A DNA stretch of 64,000 nucleotides, from the NCBI RefSeq assembly GCF_018069895.1, contig NZ_JAGQDH010000009.1, positions 62,001 through 126,000 on the forward strand, given 5' to 3'. The DNA is from Roseovarius autotrophicus. Lineage in GTDB: Bacteria; Pseudomonadota; Alphaproteobacteria; Rhodobacterales; Rhodobacteraceae. The position numbers and the translations under genes are program-made. The first letter of the stretch is position 1; every line of letters starts with the position of its first letter. Under the pieces are notes generated by a model. That model was not told the origin of the DNA. It did not search any database and saw only the letters and a program-made list of their open reading frames with translations. Positions 27,640 through 37,206 of this stretch are shown here, piece by piece.

Positions 27640-27667
27640 AAAAAAAGGCCGAGCACTAAGCTCGGCC
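27640..27667 (-). terminator. rho-independent terminator of the candidate sRNA
   Basis: Minus strand GGCCGAGC, five-base loop, GCTCGGCC, then seven T residues. A textbook terminator. It does not suit the plus-strand gnd gene, because the T-run is on the minus strand, and gltA has its own terminator, so an intervening minus transcript is implied. Confidence 0.85.
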
Positions 27668-27719
27668 GAAGTCCAACAGGGAGGTATGATAGTGACCGCG
27701 CTTGCGCCATCACTGTCAT
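27640..27719 (-). ncRNA. candidate small RNA with exposed anti-Shine-Dalgarno stretch
   Basis: About 80 nt on the minus strand, bounded by a promoter-like pair upstream and an intrinsic terminator at its 3' end. Predicted layout: a 5' stem-loop (27692-27713, GUGA...UCAC closing a GCG/CGC stem), an unpaired stretch AUCAUACCUCCCUGUUGG whose CCUCCC (27684-27679) is complementary to ribosome-binding sites, then the terminator hairpin. This resembles alphaproteobacterial trans-acting sRNAs with exposed CCUCC. No protein frame fits inside it. Confidence 0.55.
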
Positions 27720-27725
27720 GAACTG

Positions 27726-27754
27726 CAAATAATTCCGGCACGTCTGGCGATCAA
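27726..27754 (-). promoter_or_regulatory. candidate sRNA promoter
   Basis: On the minus strand TTGATC (27754-27749), a 17-bp spacer and TATTTG (27731-27726). Start of transcription would be near 27719, about 80 nt before the terminator end. Confidence 0.45.
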
Positions 27755-27836
27755 GGATAATTATGCCGCAGATGCAGCATGGCCGCTATGCTTTGTGCGC
27801 ATGACTGGTTTCGCCGATGCTGCCATGCCGGGCACG

Positions 27837-27854
27837 CTGCCTGAATTCAGGCAG
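27837..27854. repeat. 18-bp perfect palindrome
   Basis: CTGCCTGAATTCAGGCAG is an uninterrupted palindrome between the sRNA promoter and the gltA terminator. It could be a dimeric regulator site or cruciform sequence; nothing nearby says which. Confidence 0.5.
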
Positions 27855-27923
27855 ATGGGGTGCTGGGCGGCTGTTTTCGGGGCGTCCTGCATTGAACAGG
27901 AAATACCCGTCCCGACCTCTCTC

Positions 27924-27953
27924 AGAAGAAGGACCCGGCGCGAAGCCGGGTCC
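27924..27953 (-). terminator. gltA terminator
   Basis: Minus strand GGACCCGGC, loop TTCGC, GCCGGGTCC, then TTCTTCT. The 9-bp stem lies 29 bp after the gltA stop. Confidence 0.8.
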
Positions 27954-27981
27954 CTGTCTTCTGTCCCGATTGTCTCGGGGG

Positions 27982-29277
27982 TCAGCGCTTCTCGATATCC
28001 ACATAGTCGCGCAGCGTCGCGCCCTGATAAAGCTGGCGCGGGCGGCCGATCTTCATCTGCGGATCGGCGATCATCTCTTTCCACTGAGAGATCCACCCGA
28101 CCGTGCGGCTGACCGCAAAGATCGGCGTGAACATCGAGGTGGGAAAACCCATGGCCTCGAGGATGATGCCGGAATAGAAATCGACGTTCGGGAACAGCTT
28201 CTTCTCGGAGAAATAGGGATCGGCCAAGGCCTGGGCCTCGAGCTCTTTGGCGACCTGAAGCGTCGGGTTGTTCTCCACGCCGAGAAGTTCGAGCACCTCG
28301 TCGGCGGATTGCTTCATCACCTTCGCGCGCGGATCGAAGTTCTTGTAGACGCGGTGGCCAAAGCCCATCAGGCGGAACGGATCGTCCTTGTCCTTGGCGC
28401 GGGCGATGAATTCGGGGATGCGGTCGGGCGTGCCGATCTCGCGTAGCATCTCCAGGCAGGCCTGGTTGGCGCCGCCATGGGCCGGCCCCCAGAGACAGGC
28501 GATGCCCGCCGCGATGCAGGCAAAAGGGTTCGCGCCCGATGACGATGCAAGCCGCACCGTCGAGGTTGAGGCGTTCTGTTCGTGATCAGCGTGAAGGGTA
28601 AAGATGCGGTCCATGGCGCGGCTCAGGATCGGGTTGACCTGATAATCCTCGGTCGGAACGCCAAAGCACATGCGCAGGAAGTTCGAGGCGTAATCAATGT
28701 CGTTACGCGGATAGACGAAGGGTTGGCCGATGGAATACTTGAAGGCCCAGGCCGCGATCGTCGGCATCTTGGCGATCATGCGGATCGAGGCCACCTCGCG
28801 CTGCCATTCATCGCGCACGTCGGTGCTGTCATGATAGAAGGCGGACATCGCGCCCACCACGCCCACCATGATCGCCATGGGATGCGCGTCACGCCGGAAG
28901 CCGCGGAAGAAATACTGCATCTGCTCATGGAGCATGGTGTGGTTGGTCACCCGGCTCTCGAAATCCTCAAGCTGCGCGGGCGAGGGCAACTCGCCGTAAA
29001 GAAGCAGAAAGCACACCTCGAGGAAATGCGATTTCTCGGCCAGTTGGTCGATCGGATAGCCGCGATGCTGAAGCTCGCCCTTGTCGCCGTCGATGAAGGT
29101 GATGGTGCTGTCGCAGCTTGCCGTCGAGGTGAAGCCCGGATCGTAGGTGAACACGCCGGCGGTGCCATACAGCTTGCGAATGTCGATCACGTCCGGCCCT
29201 GCGGTCGGCGAGAAGATCGGCAGATCGTAGCTCTTGCCGTCGATTTCCAGCTTGGCCACTCGTTTCTCGTCAGACAT
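27982..29277 (-). CDS. gltA: citrate synthase
   Basis: A 431-residue type II citrate synthase that condenses oxaloacetate and acetyl-CoA. Conserved catalytic parts are [30 protein letters not shown] and [13 protein letters not shown], with the aspartate in [13 protein letters not shown]. The N-terminal beta-rich extension ([19 protein letters not shown]) is that of the Gram-negative hexameric enzymes. It lies 73 bp downstream of gltX. Confidence 0.97.
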   Translation of the reverse strand: MSDEKRVAKLEIDGKSYDLPIFSPTAGPDVIDIRKLYGTAGVFTYDPGFTSTASCDSTITFIDGDKGELQHRGYPIDQLAEKSHFLEVCFLLLYGELPSPAQLEDFESRVTNHTMLHEQMQYFFRGFRRDAHPMAIMVGVVGAMSAFYHDSTDVRDEWQREVASIRMIAKMPTIAAWAFKYSIGQPFVYPRNDIDYASNFLRMCFGVPTEDYQVNPILSRAMDRIFTLHADHEQNASTSTVRLASSSGANPFACIAAGIACLWGPAHGGANQACLEMLREIGTPDRIPEFIARAKDKDDPFRLMGFGHRVYKNFDPRAKVMKQSADEVLELLGVENNPTLQVAKELEAQALADPYFSEKKLFPNVDFYSGIILEAMGFPTSMFTPIFAVSRTVGWISQWKEMIADPQMKIGRPRQLYQGATLRDYVDIEKR

Positions 29278-29350
29278 CAGGGCTCCTCCCTTGCAGCGCC
29301 CGGCGACGCAGCACGTCCCGGACTAGGTAAACGTAAGCCTTGGCCGAGGA

Positions 29351-30760
29351 TCATCCCCCCAGACCGGCCACATCGGTCAGCCGGGCGGTGGTTTCGTCCC
29401 GCCCAAGGACCAGCATCATGTCGAACACGCTTGGTGTCGCGGTCCGGCCCGCGAGAGCGGCCCGCAAAGGGCCGGCCAGCTTGCCGAACTTCATTCCATG
29501 GTCTTCGGCGAATTGGGTTACCAATTCCTCAACAGAATTGCGCGACCACGTAGCATTTTGCAGATGCGGCGTCAATTCTTTCAGTATACCACGGGATACA
29601 TCATCGAGATGCGCCGCCGCGCCCGCGTCGGCCATGATGGGGCGATCGGCAAGGATAAATGTCGCTTTTTCAATCAGTTCCGGGAATGTCCGGGCACGGT
29701 CCTTAAGGCAATACATTGCCTGTTCAAGCAACTGCAATTTTTCGTCAGACAGCGGCGGCTGGCCGGTGGCGGCGAGGAATCCCTTCAATTCATGCAGCAG
29801 CGCAGCATCATCCATCGCGGCGATATGGCGTCCGCAGAGATTCTCGAGCTTCTTGAAATCGAGTCGCGCGGGCGATTTGCCGATTCCGGTGATGTCGAAC
29901 CACTCCCGCGCTTGCATGTCGCTGAAGAATTCGTCATCGCCATGGCTCCAGCCAAGCCGCGCAAGATAATTGCGCATCGCGGCCGCCGGATAGCCCATCT
30001 TCTGGTATTCCTCGACGCCGAGCGCGCCGTGTCGCTTGGACAGTTTCTTGCCATCCGGCCCGTGGATGAGCGGGATATGCGCGTAAACAGGCAACGGCCA
30101 GCCCATGGCCTCGTAGATCATCATCTGGCGCGCGGCATTGTTGAGGTGGTCGTCGCCGCGGATCACATGGGTCACACCCATGTCATGATCGTCCACCGCC
30201 ACGGCGAGCATGTAGACCGGCGTGCCGTCGCTGCGCAAAAGCACCATGTCGTCAAGCTGGTCGTTGCGGATGGTGACATCGCCCTGCACCACGTCGCGGA
30301 TCACCGTCGCGCCCTCGCGCGGGGCCTTGATGCGGATGACGAAAGGCGCGTCGGGATGGGTGGCGGGGTCGGCGTCACGCCAGGGGCTGCGGTAGAGGGT
30401 CGAGCGGCCCTCGGCGCGGGCCGCCTCGCGGAAGGTCTCGATCTCGTCTTGCGTGGCAAAGCACTTGTAGGCCTTGCCTGCGTCCAGAAGCGCATGTGCC
30501 ACCTCGGCGTGACGCGGCGCGCGGGCGAACTGGCTGACCGCCTCGCCGTCATGGTCAAGCCCAAGCCAGGCGAGCCCGTCGAGGATTGCCTGCGTCGCCG
30601 CAGGCGTAGAGCGGGCGCGGTCGGTGTCCTCGATCCTGAGCAGGAACTTCCCGCCTCGCCCGCGCGCATAGAGCCAGTTGAAAAGCGCCGTGCGCGCGCC
30701 GCCGATATGCAGAAATCCGGTGGGTGAGGGGGCAAAGCGGGTCACGACCTGTTGCGACAT
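29351..30760 (-). CDS. gltX: glutamyl-tRNA synthetase
   Basis: A 469-residue class I aminoacyl-tRNA synthetase. The HIGH-type motif is [16 protein letters not shown] and the KMSKS-type motif is [18 protein letters not shown] at the start is characteristic. Length matches discriminating or non-discriminating GluRS of alphaproteobacteria, which often carry two gltX copies. It diverges from comEC over 77 bp. Confidence 0.95.
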   Translation of the reverse strand: MSQQVVTRFAPSPTGFLHIGGARTALFNWLYARGRGGKFLLRIEDTDRARSTPAATQAILDGLAWLGLDHDGEAVSQFARAPRHAEVAHALLDAGKAYKCFATQDEIETFREAARAEGRSTLYRSPWRDADPATHPDAPFVIRIKAPREGATVIRDVVQGDVTIRNDQLDDMVLLRSDGTPVYMLAVAVDDHDMGVTHVIRGDDHLNNAARQMMIYEAMGWPLPVYAHIPLIHGPDGKKLSKRHGALGVEEYQKMGYPAAAMRNYLARLGWSHGDDEFFSDMQAREWFDITGIGKSPARLDFKKLENLCGRHIAAMDDAALLHELKGFLAATGQPPLSDEKLQLLEQAMYCLKDRARTFPELIEKATFILADRPIMADAGAAAHLDDVSRGILKELTPHLQNATWSRNSVEELVTQFAEDHGMKFGKLAGPLRAALAGRTATPSVFDMMLVLGRDETTARLTDVAGLGG

Positions 30761-30837
30761 GGGCGGGCTTTAACCTTTTGGTAAGGATCATCGGTTGAGA
30801 TTGGCGCCTGTCTATCGGTCTGCCGGGAGGGTGACAA

Positions 30838-32850
30838 GTGCGGCGCACCGCAGAGGGGATTGTGGCGGTCTGGCTCGTGCAGCGGGGGGCGCTGTTTCCG
30901 TGGGTGCCGGTGCTCTTTGCCTGTGGGATCGGAGGCTATTTCGCCCTGCCGGCCGAGCCGCCGGGCGCGGCTCTGGTGGTCTCCGGCGGTCTTGGCGTGG
31001 TGGTTCTGGTCCTGGCGCTCTGGCGCGGGCGGGAATGGTCGGGGCCTCTGGGCGTGGCGATGGCGGTCGTGCTCCTCGGCTTTGCCATCGCCGGGGCGCG
31101 CGCACATCAGGTGGCGGGGCCGGTGCTGGGCTGGCGTTACTACGGGCCGGTGGAGGGGCGCATCGTCGGGATCGACCGCTCGGCCTCGGACGCGCTGCGG
31201 CTCACGCTCGATCGGGTGGTGCTGGCGCGGGTGGACCCGGACCGCGTGCCGCGCCGCGTGCGTGTGTCGCTCCATGATGGGGCTGGGGTCGTGCCCGCGC
31301 CGGGCCTGCGGGTGATGACCACGGCGCATCTTGCGCCTCCCGGTGGCCCGGTCGAGCCGGGCGGGTTCGATTTCCGACGCCATGCGTGGTTTCAGGGGGT
31401 CGGCGCGGTCGGCTATGCCCGCGTGCCGATGCTGGCGGTGACGGGGCCGGAAGGCGGACAGCGCCTGTTCGCGGCGCGCATGGCGCTCGCCGATCATGTT
31501 CGCGCGCGTCTGGCGGGGCAGGAGGGGGCCTTTGCCGCCGCGATCATGACGGGCGACCGTTCGGCCCTGTCGCAAGACACGCTGGAGGCGATGCGCATTT
31601 CGAACCTCGCGCATCTTCTGGCGATTTCGGGGCTGCATATGGGCCTTCTGGCGGGGTTTGTCTTTGCCGCCACGCGCCTTGCGCTTGCGGCGATTCCGCG
31701 CGTGGCGCTGCGCTGGCCGGTCAAGAAGATCGCGGCTGCCGTGGCAATCCTTGCAGGTGCGGGCTATCTGGCGCTTTCGGGGGGCAATGTCGCGACCGAG
31801 CGTGCCTTTGTCATGGTCTCGGTCATGCTGGTGGCGGTAATGCTCGACCGGCGCGCGCTCAGCCTGCGGGCGGTTGCGGTGGCCGCCGTGATCGTGCTCT
31901 GCCTGCGGCCAGAGGCGCTTCTGGGTCCCGGTTTTCAGATGTCCTTTGCCGCCACCGTGGCCCTGGTCGCGGTGTTCGGATGGTTCAGGGATGCACGGGT
32001 GCCGCTTGGGCCGCGCTGGCTGCGGCCCGCGCTGACGGTGGTGGTCTCCTCGGCGGTGGCGGGGGCGGCGACAGCGCCGGTGGCGGCGGCGCATTTCAAC
32101 CAGATGGCGCAATACGGGTTGTTGGCGAATCTCCTGAGCGTGCCGCTCATGGGGGTTGTGGTCATGCCCGCCGCCGTTGTCGCAGCGCTGCTTATGCCAT
32201 TGGGCCTCGACTGGCTGCCGCTTTGGATCATGGGGCAGGGACTTCTCTGGATTCTCGGCGTGTCCGTTTGGGTCGCGGGGCTGGAAGGCGCGCGCATCGC
32301 GGTGGTGGCACCGGGGGGGTGGGTCCTGCCGCTGATGGCGATTGGTGGGCTGGTGGTCGTGTTGTGGCAGGGGCGGGCGCGGTTTGCGGGCCTGGGCCCG
32401 GTCATGGTGGCGCTCTGGCTCTGGTCCGGGGTGGAGCGTCCGCCGGTCCTTGTCTCGGAAACGGGCGCGCTGGTGGGGGTCATGACCAGCGAGGGCCGCG
32501 CCCTGAACAAGGCGCGCGGGGGTGGGTTCGTCGCCGGGAACTGGCTTGAGAACGATGGTGACGCGGCGGGCCAGTCAGAGGCCCATGCCCGCTGGCGCGA
32601 CGATCTGCTGGCGCCTCTGGGGGTGCTGCTGGTCGCGGGCAAGGCGGCGCGCGTGCCACGCGGCTGTGAGGGGGCCAGGATCGTGATCTTTACCGCAGAC
32701 CCCGACATGCCGCCGACCGGCCCTTGCGAGGTGATCACGCCGGCAAGCCTGCGACAGTCAGGCGCGCTTGCGCTGGTGGAAAATGCGGGCGTGCTGCATC
32801 TGAAAGGTGCGGCGGAGGCGACCGGCCGCCGCCTCTGGTCGCCTCAATAG
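30838..32850 (+). CDS. comEC: ComEC/Rec2-family DNA uptake protein
   Basis: A 670-residue membrane protein. The N-terminal DUF4131-like part has hydrophobic segments at residues 20-90; the competence domain follows ([40 protein letters not shown]) with about eight further segments. The C-terminal part is short and lacks the full metallo-beta-lactamase-like domain of the longest ComEC proteins. ComEC forms the inner-membrane channel for single-stranded DNA in transformation. Starts at GTG. Its end overlaps the end of lexA by 7 bp on the opposite strand. Confidence 0.9.
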   Translation: MRRTAEGIVAVWLVQRGALFPWVPVLFACGIGGYFALPAEPPGAALVVSGGLGVVVLVLALWRGREWSGPLGVAMAVVLLGFAIAGARAHQVAGPVLGWRYYGPVEGRIVGIDRSASDALRLTLDRVVLARVDPDRVPRRVRVSLHDGAGVVPAPGLRVMTTAHLAPPGGPVEPGGFDFRRHAWFQGVGAVGYARVPMLAVTGPEGGQRLFAARMALADHVRARLAGQEGAFAAAIMTGDRSALSQDTLEAMRISNLAHLLAISGLHMGLLAGFVFAATRLALAAIPRVALRWPVKKIAAAVAILAGAGYLALSGGNVATERAFVMVSVMLVAVMLDRRALSLRAVAVAAVIVLCLRPEALLGPGFQMSFAATVALVAVFGWFRDARVPLGPRWLRPALTVVVSSAVAGAATAPVAAAHFNQMAQYGLLANLLSVPLMGVVVMPAAVVAALLMPLGLDWLPLWIMGQGLLWILGVSVWVAGLEGARIAVVAPGGWVLPLMAIGGLVVVLWQGRARFAGLGPVMVALWLWSGVERPPVLVSETGALVGVMTSEGRALNKARGGGFVAGNWLENDGDAAGQSEAHARWRDDLLAPLGVLLVAGKAARVPRGCEGARIVIFTADPDMPPTGPCEVITPASLRQSGALALVENAGVLHLKGAAEATGRRLWSPQ

Positions 32851-33542
32851 CTGCGGATGAGACCCACGAGGCGGCCCTGCACGCGCACCATATCCTCGGG
32901 CAGGATGCGGGTTTCATAGGCCGGGTTCGCGGCTTCGAGCGCGATCGCGTTGCCGCGCCGGAAGAAGCGTTTGAGCGTCGCCTCCTGCTCCTCGATCAGC
33001 GCCACGACGATATCGCCGTTATCGGCTGCCGAGGTTTCACGGATGATGACCACATCGCCATCGTTGATCCCGGCTTCGATCATCGAATCGCCCTTCACCT
33101 CAAGCGCGTAATGGGTGCCGCGCCCAGACAGCATGGTGCCGGGCACGGCGACCGAGTGGCTGGCATGCGAGATCGCCTCGATCGGCACACCGGCAGCGAT
33201 CCGGCCCATGACCGGCAGCGCCACGGCCTGCGCCGTCTCGACGGGTTGCGCATTGGCGGGTTGCTGTGCCGTGGGGCGGTCACCTTCGATGACGCGCGGG
33301 GTAAAGCCCGTCGCCGCCCCGCCGAGCGCCTCTGGCAGCTTGACGATTTCCAGCGCCCGCGCGCGATGCGCAAGACGGCGGATGAATCCACGCTCTTCCA
33401 GCGCGGTTATGAGACGGTGAATTCCCGATTTCGACCGCAGATCAAGCGCCTCGCGCATCTCGTCGAAGCTGGGCGGCACGCCGTCGCGCTGCACGCGCTT
33501 GTGAATGAACGCCAGAAGATCGAGCTGCTTTTTTGTGAGCAT
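32844..33542 (-). CDS. lexA: SOS repressor LexA
   Basis: A 232-residue repressor. The winged helix is [16 protein letters not shown] ... [19 protein letters not shown]; the autocleavage Ala-Gly is in [11 protein letters not shown]; the catalytic serine is in [10 protein letters not shown] and the lysine in [12 protein letters not shown]. Cleavage is promoted by RecA on single-stranded DNA. ATG 33542 has GAGGG at suitable distance; a GTG two codons earlier is less well placed. A LexA box lies 28 bp upstream, so the gene is autoregulated. Confidence 0.95.
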   Translation of the reverse strand: MLTKKQLDLLAFIHKRVQRDGVPPSFDEMREALDLRSKSGIHRLITALEERGFIRRLAHRARALEIVKLPEALGGAATGFTPRVIEGDRPTAQQPANAQPVETAQAVALPVMGRIAAGVPIEAISHASHSVAVPGTMLSGRGTHYALEVKGDSMIEAGINDGDVVIIRETSAADNGDIVVALIEEQEATLKRFFRRGNAIALEAANPAYETRILPEDMVRVQGRLVGLIRSY

Positions 33543-33569
33543 GGTCACACCCTCGTCATGTTCCGAATC

Positions 33570-33584
33570 GTTCTATACATGTTC
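33570..33584 (-). promoter_or_regulatory. LexA box (GAAC-N7-GAAC)
   Basis: Minus strand GAACATGTATAGAAC is a perfect alphaproteobacterial SOS operator. It sits between TTGACA (33598-33593) and the lexA start and overlaps the likely -10 region, so LexA would block its own promoter. An extra GTTC half-site lies at 33560-33563. Confidence 0.9.
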
Positions 33585-33616
33585 CCGTTTTGTGTCAACG
33601 GGTTTCGGTGATCGTG

Positions 33617-34258
33617 TCAAAGCCGCACGCCCGTGCCCTGCAACACGCCGTGTTCGAGCGCATAGCGGGTAAGGCCCGCGGTCGAGGAAATCCCGAGTTT
33701 GCGCTTGATGTTCTTGCGGTGGGTTTCGACCGTGCGGACCGAAATATCGAGTACCAGCGCCACTTCCTTGTTGGATTTGCCCTGCGCCAGTTGCAGAAGG
33801 ATCGTCTGTTCGCGGTTGGTGAGTTGCTCGCGCTCGGGCGGGGTGAAGGGCGCAAGCGAGCCCTGCGCGCCGGTGCACAGATACCGCTGTCCGCGCATGA
33901 CCGCGTCGATGGCGTGCTTGATCTCTTCGGTGGGCACGTCCTTGAGCACATAGCCCGAGGCGCCGTGGCTGAGCGCCGACGATATGTATTCGGGGCTGTC
34001 ATGCATCGACAGGATCAGGATGCGCGTGCCGGGGCGGCGTTCGAGCAGGATTTCGGTGGTCGAAAGCCCGCCCAGACCCGGCATGTTCAGATCAAGCAGG
34101 ATCACATCGGGGGCAAGGTCCGCGACCCGGTCGATCACGTCCTGACCGTTGCAGAAAGCGGCGATCACCTCGACATCGTCATAGCTTTCGAGGATGGACT
34201 GGATGCCTTCGACCACCATCGGGTGATCATCGACGATGACGATGCGAATGGGAATCAT
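33617..34258 (-). CDS. NarL/LuxR-family response regulator
   Basis: A 213-residue two-component regulator. The receiver domain has VIVDDHPMV, the phosphorylated aspartate in VILLDLNMPGLGG, and LSMHDSPEY and the lysine of YVLKDVPTEEI. The C-terminal LuxR helix-turn-helix is LTNREQTILLQLAQGKSNKEVALVLDISVRTVETHRKNI. It overlaps the kinase gene by ATGA, so the two are a coupled pair. The probable target is the divergent transport region upstream of the SulP gene. Confidence 0.92.
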   Translation of the reverse strand: MIPIRIVIVDDHPMVVEGIQSILESYDDVEVIAAFCNGQDVIDRVADLAPDVILLDLNMPGLGGLSTTEILLERRPGTRILILSMHDSPEYISSALSHGASGYVLKDVPTEEIKHAIDAVMRGQRYLCTGAQGSLAPFTPPEREQLTNREQTILLQLAQGKSNKEVALVLDISVRTVETHRKNIKRKLGISSTAGLTRYALEHGVLQGTGVRL

Positions 34259-35682
34259 GAGCGTGCCCTTCTTCTTTCTGGCACCGTCTCGGACTGGCCC
34301 TGAGGTTTGAGGAGATGGGTGAGCGGTACGTTGGCCTCGATCTCGGTGCCGCTGGCGGACGACCGGATGACAAGCTGCCCGTCGATCTGGTCGATGCGCT
34401 CCTGCATGTTGCGCAGGCCCAGCCCGCCACCCGTGCCGGTGCGCGCGGCGTCGATGCCGCAGCCATTGTCGGTGATGCGCAGCGTGCCGCCATGCGCGTG
34501 GCCGCGCAGGTCTATCTCGACACGGGTCGCGCCTGAATGGCGCTCGATATTGGTGAGGGCCTCCTGTGCCAACCGGTAGAGCGCGATCTTGGCCTCGTCA
34601 TCGAGCCGGTTGCGGAACACCACGGTGGCAAAGGTAGTCTCGATTCCGGTGCGCTTGCCGAAATCCTCCGCCAGCGCCTTGAGCGCGGGGCCAAGCCCCA
34701 GATCGTCGAGCGCGCCGGGGCGCAGGTCGCGGCTGATGCGGCGCACCTCCTGGATGGCGGTGGCCAGATGCGCCGTGCCGCGTTCCAGCATCTCGGGCGC
34801 GCGCGCGTCGCCCGACGCCAGCCGCCGCCGCGCCGTGTCGAGCGCATAGCGCACGCCGACGAGAATCTGGCTTATCCCGTCATGCAACTCGCGCGCCACG
34901 CGCCCGCGCTCCTCTTCCTGCGCGTCGAACACGCGCTGCGTGAGCCGCTTGAGCTTGGCATCCGCCAGCCGCCGCTCGCGGATCGTGATGAAAAGCCCGG
35001 TCACAAAGACCAGAAGCAGCGCCGCCAGCATCGCCGCCCCGATCAGGAGGAATGTGCGCTGCACCCGCGTCTCGACCTGCTGGCGCGAGGCGGTGACGGC
35101 GGCGATCACATCGTCGATGAAGACACCTGTGCCGATGGCCCATCTCCAGTCCTGAAGCCCGATCACATAGGCCACCATCTGCGTCCGCTCTCCGGTCGAG
35201 GGCCGCGGCCAGACAAAGCTGTGATAGCCGCCGCCGAACCGCGCCAGCCGGATCAACTCGTCGGTGACAGGCACGCCTGACGGATCCTCCATCCCGGTCC
35301 AGTTGCGCCCGATAAGTTCGGTGCGGCGCGGGCTGACAAGATTGGTCCCGTCATAGTCGAAGACAAAGAAATAGCCATCCTGACCATAGAGCATCGCGGC
35401 AAGGATCTGGCTTACCTGCTCCATCGCCCGGTGGTCGTCGGGGGCGGCGCGGCCATAGATGTTGATGAAGGCCGTGCGCGCGAGAGAGAGGTAATTCTTC
35501 AACTCCTCGCGCTTGGCGGCGATCAACTGCGCCTCGAGCGTCTCTATCTCGCGCTCGGCCAGGTGCCGCGATTGCAGCGTCACGACGACCGACACGGCCG
35601 CCGCCGTCAGGATCAGCGGCAGCGTCGCCACCAGAAACAGCTTCTGGCCGTAATTGAGCCTCAGACGCGCGAACATGGCCAT
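34255..35682 (-). CDS. Cache-domain sensor histidine kinase (HisKA_3 type)
   Basis: A 475-residue inner-membrane kinase. A transmembrane segment near residues 15-33, a periplasmic Cache domain (about 50-205, with GQDGYFFVFDYDGTNLVSP and WRWAIGTGVFIDDV), a second segment near 212-235, then HisKA_3 with the phospho-histidine in RELHDGISQILVGV, and an HATPase domain (NIERHSGATRV, DNGCGID, GGLGLRNMQERI). Such Cache domains bind small organic acids in DctB-like sensors and chemoreceptors. Follows the SulP gene by 44 bp. Confidence 0.92.
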   Translation of the reverse strand: MAMFARLRLNYGQKLFLVATLPLILTAAAVSVVVTLQSRHLAEREIETLEAQLIAAKREELKNYLSLARTAFINIYGRAAPDDHRAMEQVSQILAAMLYGQDGYFFVFDYDGTNLVSPRRTELIGRNWTGMEDPSGVPVTDELIRLARFGGGYHSFVWPRPSTGERTQMVAYVIGLQDWRWAIGTGVFIDDVIAAVTASRQQVETRVQRTFLLIGAAMLAALLLVFVTGLFITIRERRLADAKLKRLTQRVFDAQEEERGRVARELHDGISQILVGVRYALDTARRRLASGDARAPEMLERGTAHLATAIQEVRRISRDLRPGALDDLGLGPALKALAEDFGKRTGIETTFATVVFRNRLDDEAKIALYRLAQEALTNIERHSGATRVEIDLRGHAHGGTLRITDNGCGIDAARTGTGGGLGLRNMQERIDQIDGQLVIRSSASGTEIEANVPLTHLLKPQGQSETVPERRRARS

Positions 35683-35726
35683 CGGGATACGCCGGCGCGC
35701 GCTCGAAATCCAGCGTTTCGCGCGGC

Positions 35727-36989
35727 TCAGCGGTCAGGATCGTGCCATTCGGCCTCGGGCACCTTGCGCCGCCGCAGCCGCATGGCAAGGCCAAGCGCCA
35801 CGCCTACGCCGATGGCCAGCGTCAGATCGGTCAGTACCGTCAGCACCAGCGTGATCAGAAGCAGCACCCGATCCGAGCGACGTGCCGCCAGATGCCGTTT
35901 CCAGTGTTGCGGTTCGGACATGTTCCAGGCGGTGATCAGCAGCAGCCCGGCAAGTGCGGGCATGGCGAGATAACCCGCGAGCGGGGCGGCAAGCAGCATC
36001 ACGACGAGAATGACCAAGGCATGAACCACCCCCGCCACAGGCGTGCGCCCGCCTGCGTGAACATTGGTGGCGGTGCGCGCGATGGCCCCGGTCGCGGGCA
36101 GTCCGCCAAAGAGCGCCGAGCCGATATTGGCCGCGCCATTGGCGATCACCTCTGCATTGGGGCGGGTGTTGCCGCCGATCATCCGGTCGGCCACCTTGGC
36201 CGAGAGCAATGCCTCCACCCCGGCGAGAAAGGCGATGACGAGCGCGGAAGGCAGCAGATCGATCATACGCGCAAAGCTGAGCGTCGGAAGCTGCGGCATG
36301 GGCAGCGTATTGGGCAACGCACCAAAGCGCGATTGCAGTGTCTCCACCGGCAGGTTCAGAATCGCCACCGAGGCCGAACAGAGCGCCATCGCCACGATGA
36401 GTCCCGGAAAACGCGGCGCGAGACGACGCAGCACCACGATGATGACGAGCGTTCCCGCCCCGATGGCAATGGCGCGGGGGTTGAGGGTATCGCGCGCCTC
36501 CCAGAGGGCGGCGATCTTGGGCAGGAAATCGGCGGGCAGGTCGCTGATGCCGAGCCCGAAAAGATCGCGCAACTGGCTGGTGGCGATGATGATGGCGATG
36601 CCGATGGTAAAGCCGTTGATCACCGCTTCCGGGATGTGCTTCACAAGGCTTCCGGCCTTGAAATACCCCGCGATCACAAGGATCACCCCGGACATCAGCG
36701 TGGCGATAACAAGCCCGTCATAGCCGTGTTCGGCGATGACGCCATAGACCACGACGATGAAGGCCCCGGTCGGGCCGCCGATCTGCACCCGGCTACCGCC
36801 AAGCGCCGAGATCAGAAAGCCGCCAACGATCGCGGTGATCAGCCCGGTGGCCGGGTCCGCCCCCGAGGCGATGGCGATGGCGATGCTGAGCGGCAATGCC
36901 ACCATGGCGACGGTGATCCCGGCCATGAGGTCGGCACGAAACAGCGCGGCAGAGTAGCCGGGCAGGGTGGTGAGTATCTTCGGCTTCAT
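35727..36989 (-). CDS. SulP-family anion transporter, no STAS domain
   Basis: A 420-residue transporter with 10-12 hydrophobic segments and the SulP signatures IASGADPATGLITAIVGGFLISALGGSRVQIGGPTGAF (shown in part) and TGAIARTATNVHAGGRTPVAGVVHAL. Most SulP proteins carry a C-terminal STAS domain; this one stops soon after the last helix (LRRRKVPEAEWHDPDR). Substrates of the family include sulfate, bicarbonate and dicarboxylates. ATG 36989 is family-like; the frame is open 18 codons upstream. Confidence 0.85.
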   Translation of the reverse strand: MKPKILTTLPGYSAALFRADLMAGITVAMVALPLSIAIAIASGADPATGLITAIVGGFLISALGGSRVQIGGPTGAFIVVVYGVIAEHGYDGLVIATLMSGVILVIAGYFKAGSLVKHIPEAVINGFTIGIAIIIATSQLRDLFGLGISDLPADFLPKIAALWEARDTLNPRAIAIGAGTLVIIVVLRRLAPRFPGLIVAMALCSASVAILNLPVETLQSRFGALPNTLPMPQLPTLSFARMIDLLPSALVIAFLAGVEALLSAKVADRMIGGNTRPNAEVIANGAANIGSALFGGLPATGAIARTATNVHAGGRTPVAGVVHALVILVVMLLAAPLAGYLAMPALAGLLLITAWNMSEPQHWKRHLAARRSDRVLLLITLVLTVLTDLTLAIGVGVALGLAMRLRRRKVPEAEWHDPDR

Positions 36990-37206
36990 GGCCGCGTTGA
37001 ACACCCGCGCCGCGTCACATGCAAGAGGGTTCTGCCGCGGCATTATGGGGGAGGGGACGGCTGGCGCATCGACTGCACAACAAAATTACCTGACTACGCA
37101 GTTATCGGTATTCTCAGCTTTCGAATCGCGGGCTAAGGTCTGCGCACTTCAACGATCCGCGGACCGCCCGGGAGAGGCGCATCCGCACAAATGGGGAGGA
37201 ACCTTA

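Noticed and set aside
27686..27721. 11-codon plus-strand frame with a perfect GGGAGG before its ATG
   Set aside because: The GGGAGG is the complement of the CCUCCC in the candidate minus-strand sRNA. No plus-strand promoter is seen, and the frame ends after 11 codons.
30742..32112. Long minus-strand open frame opposite comEC
   Set aside because: Arg/His/Pro-rich translation without motifs; the plus strand encodes an unmistakable ComEC.
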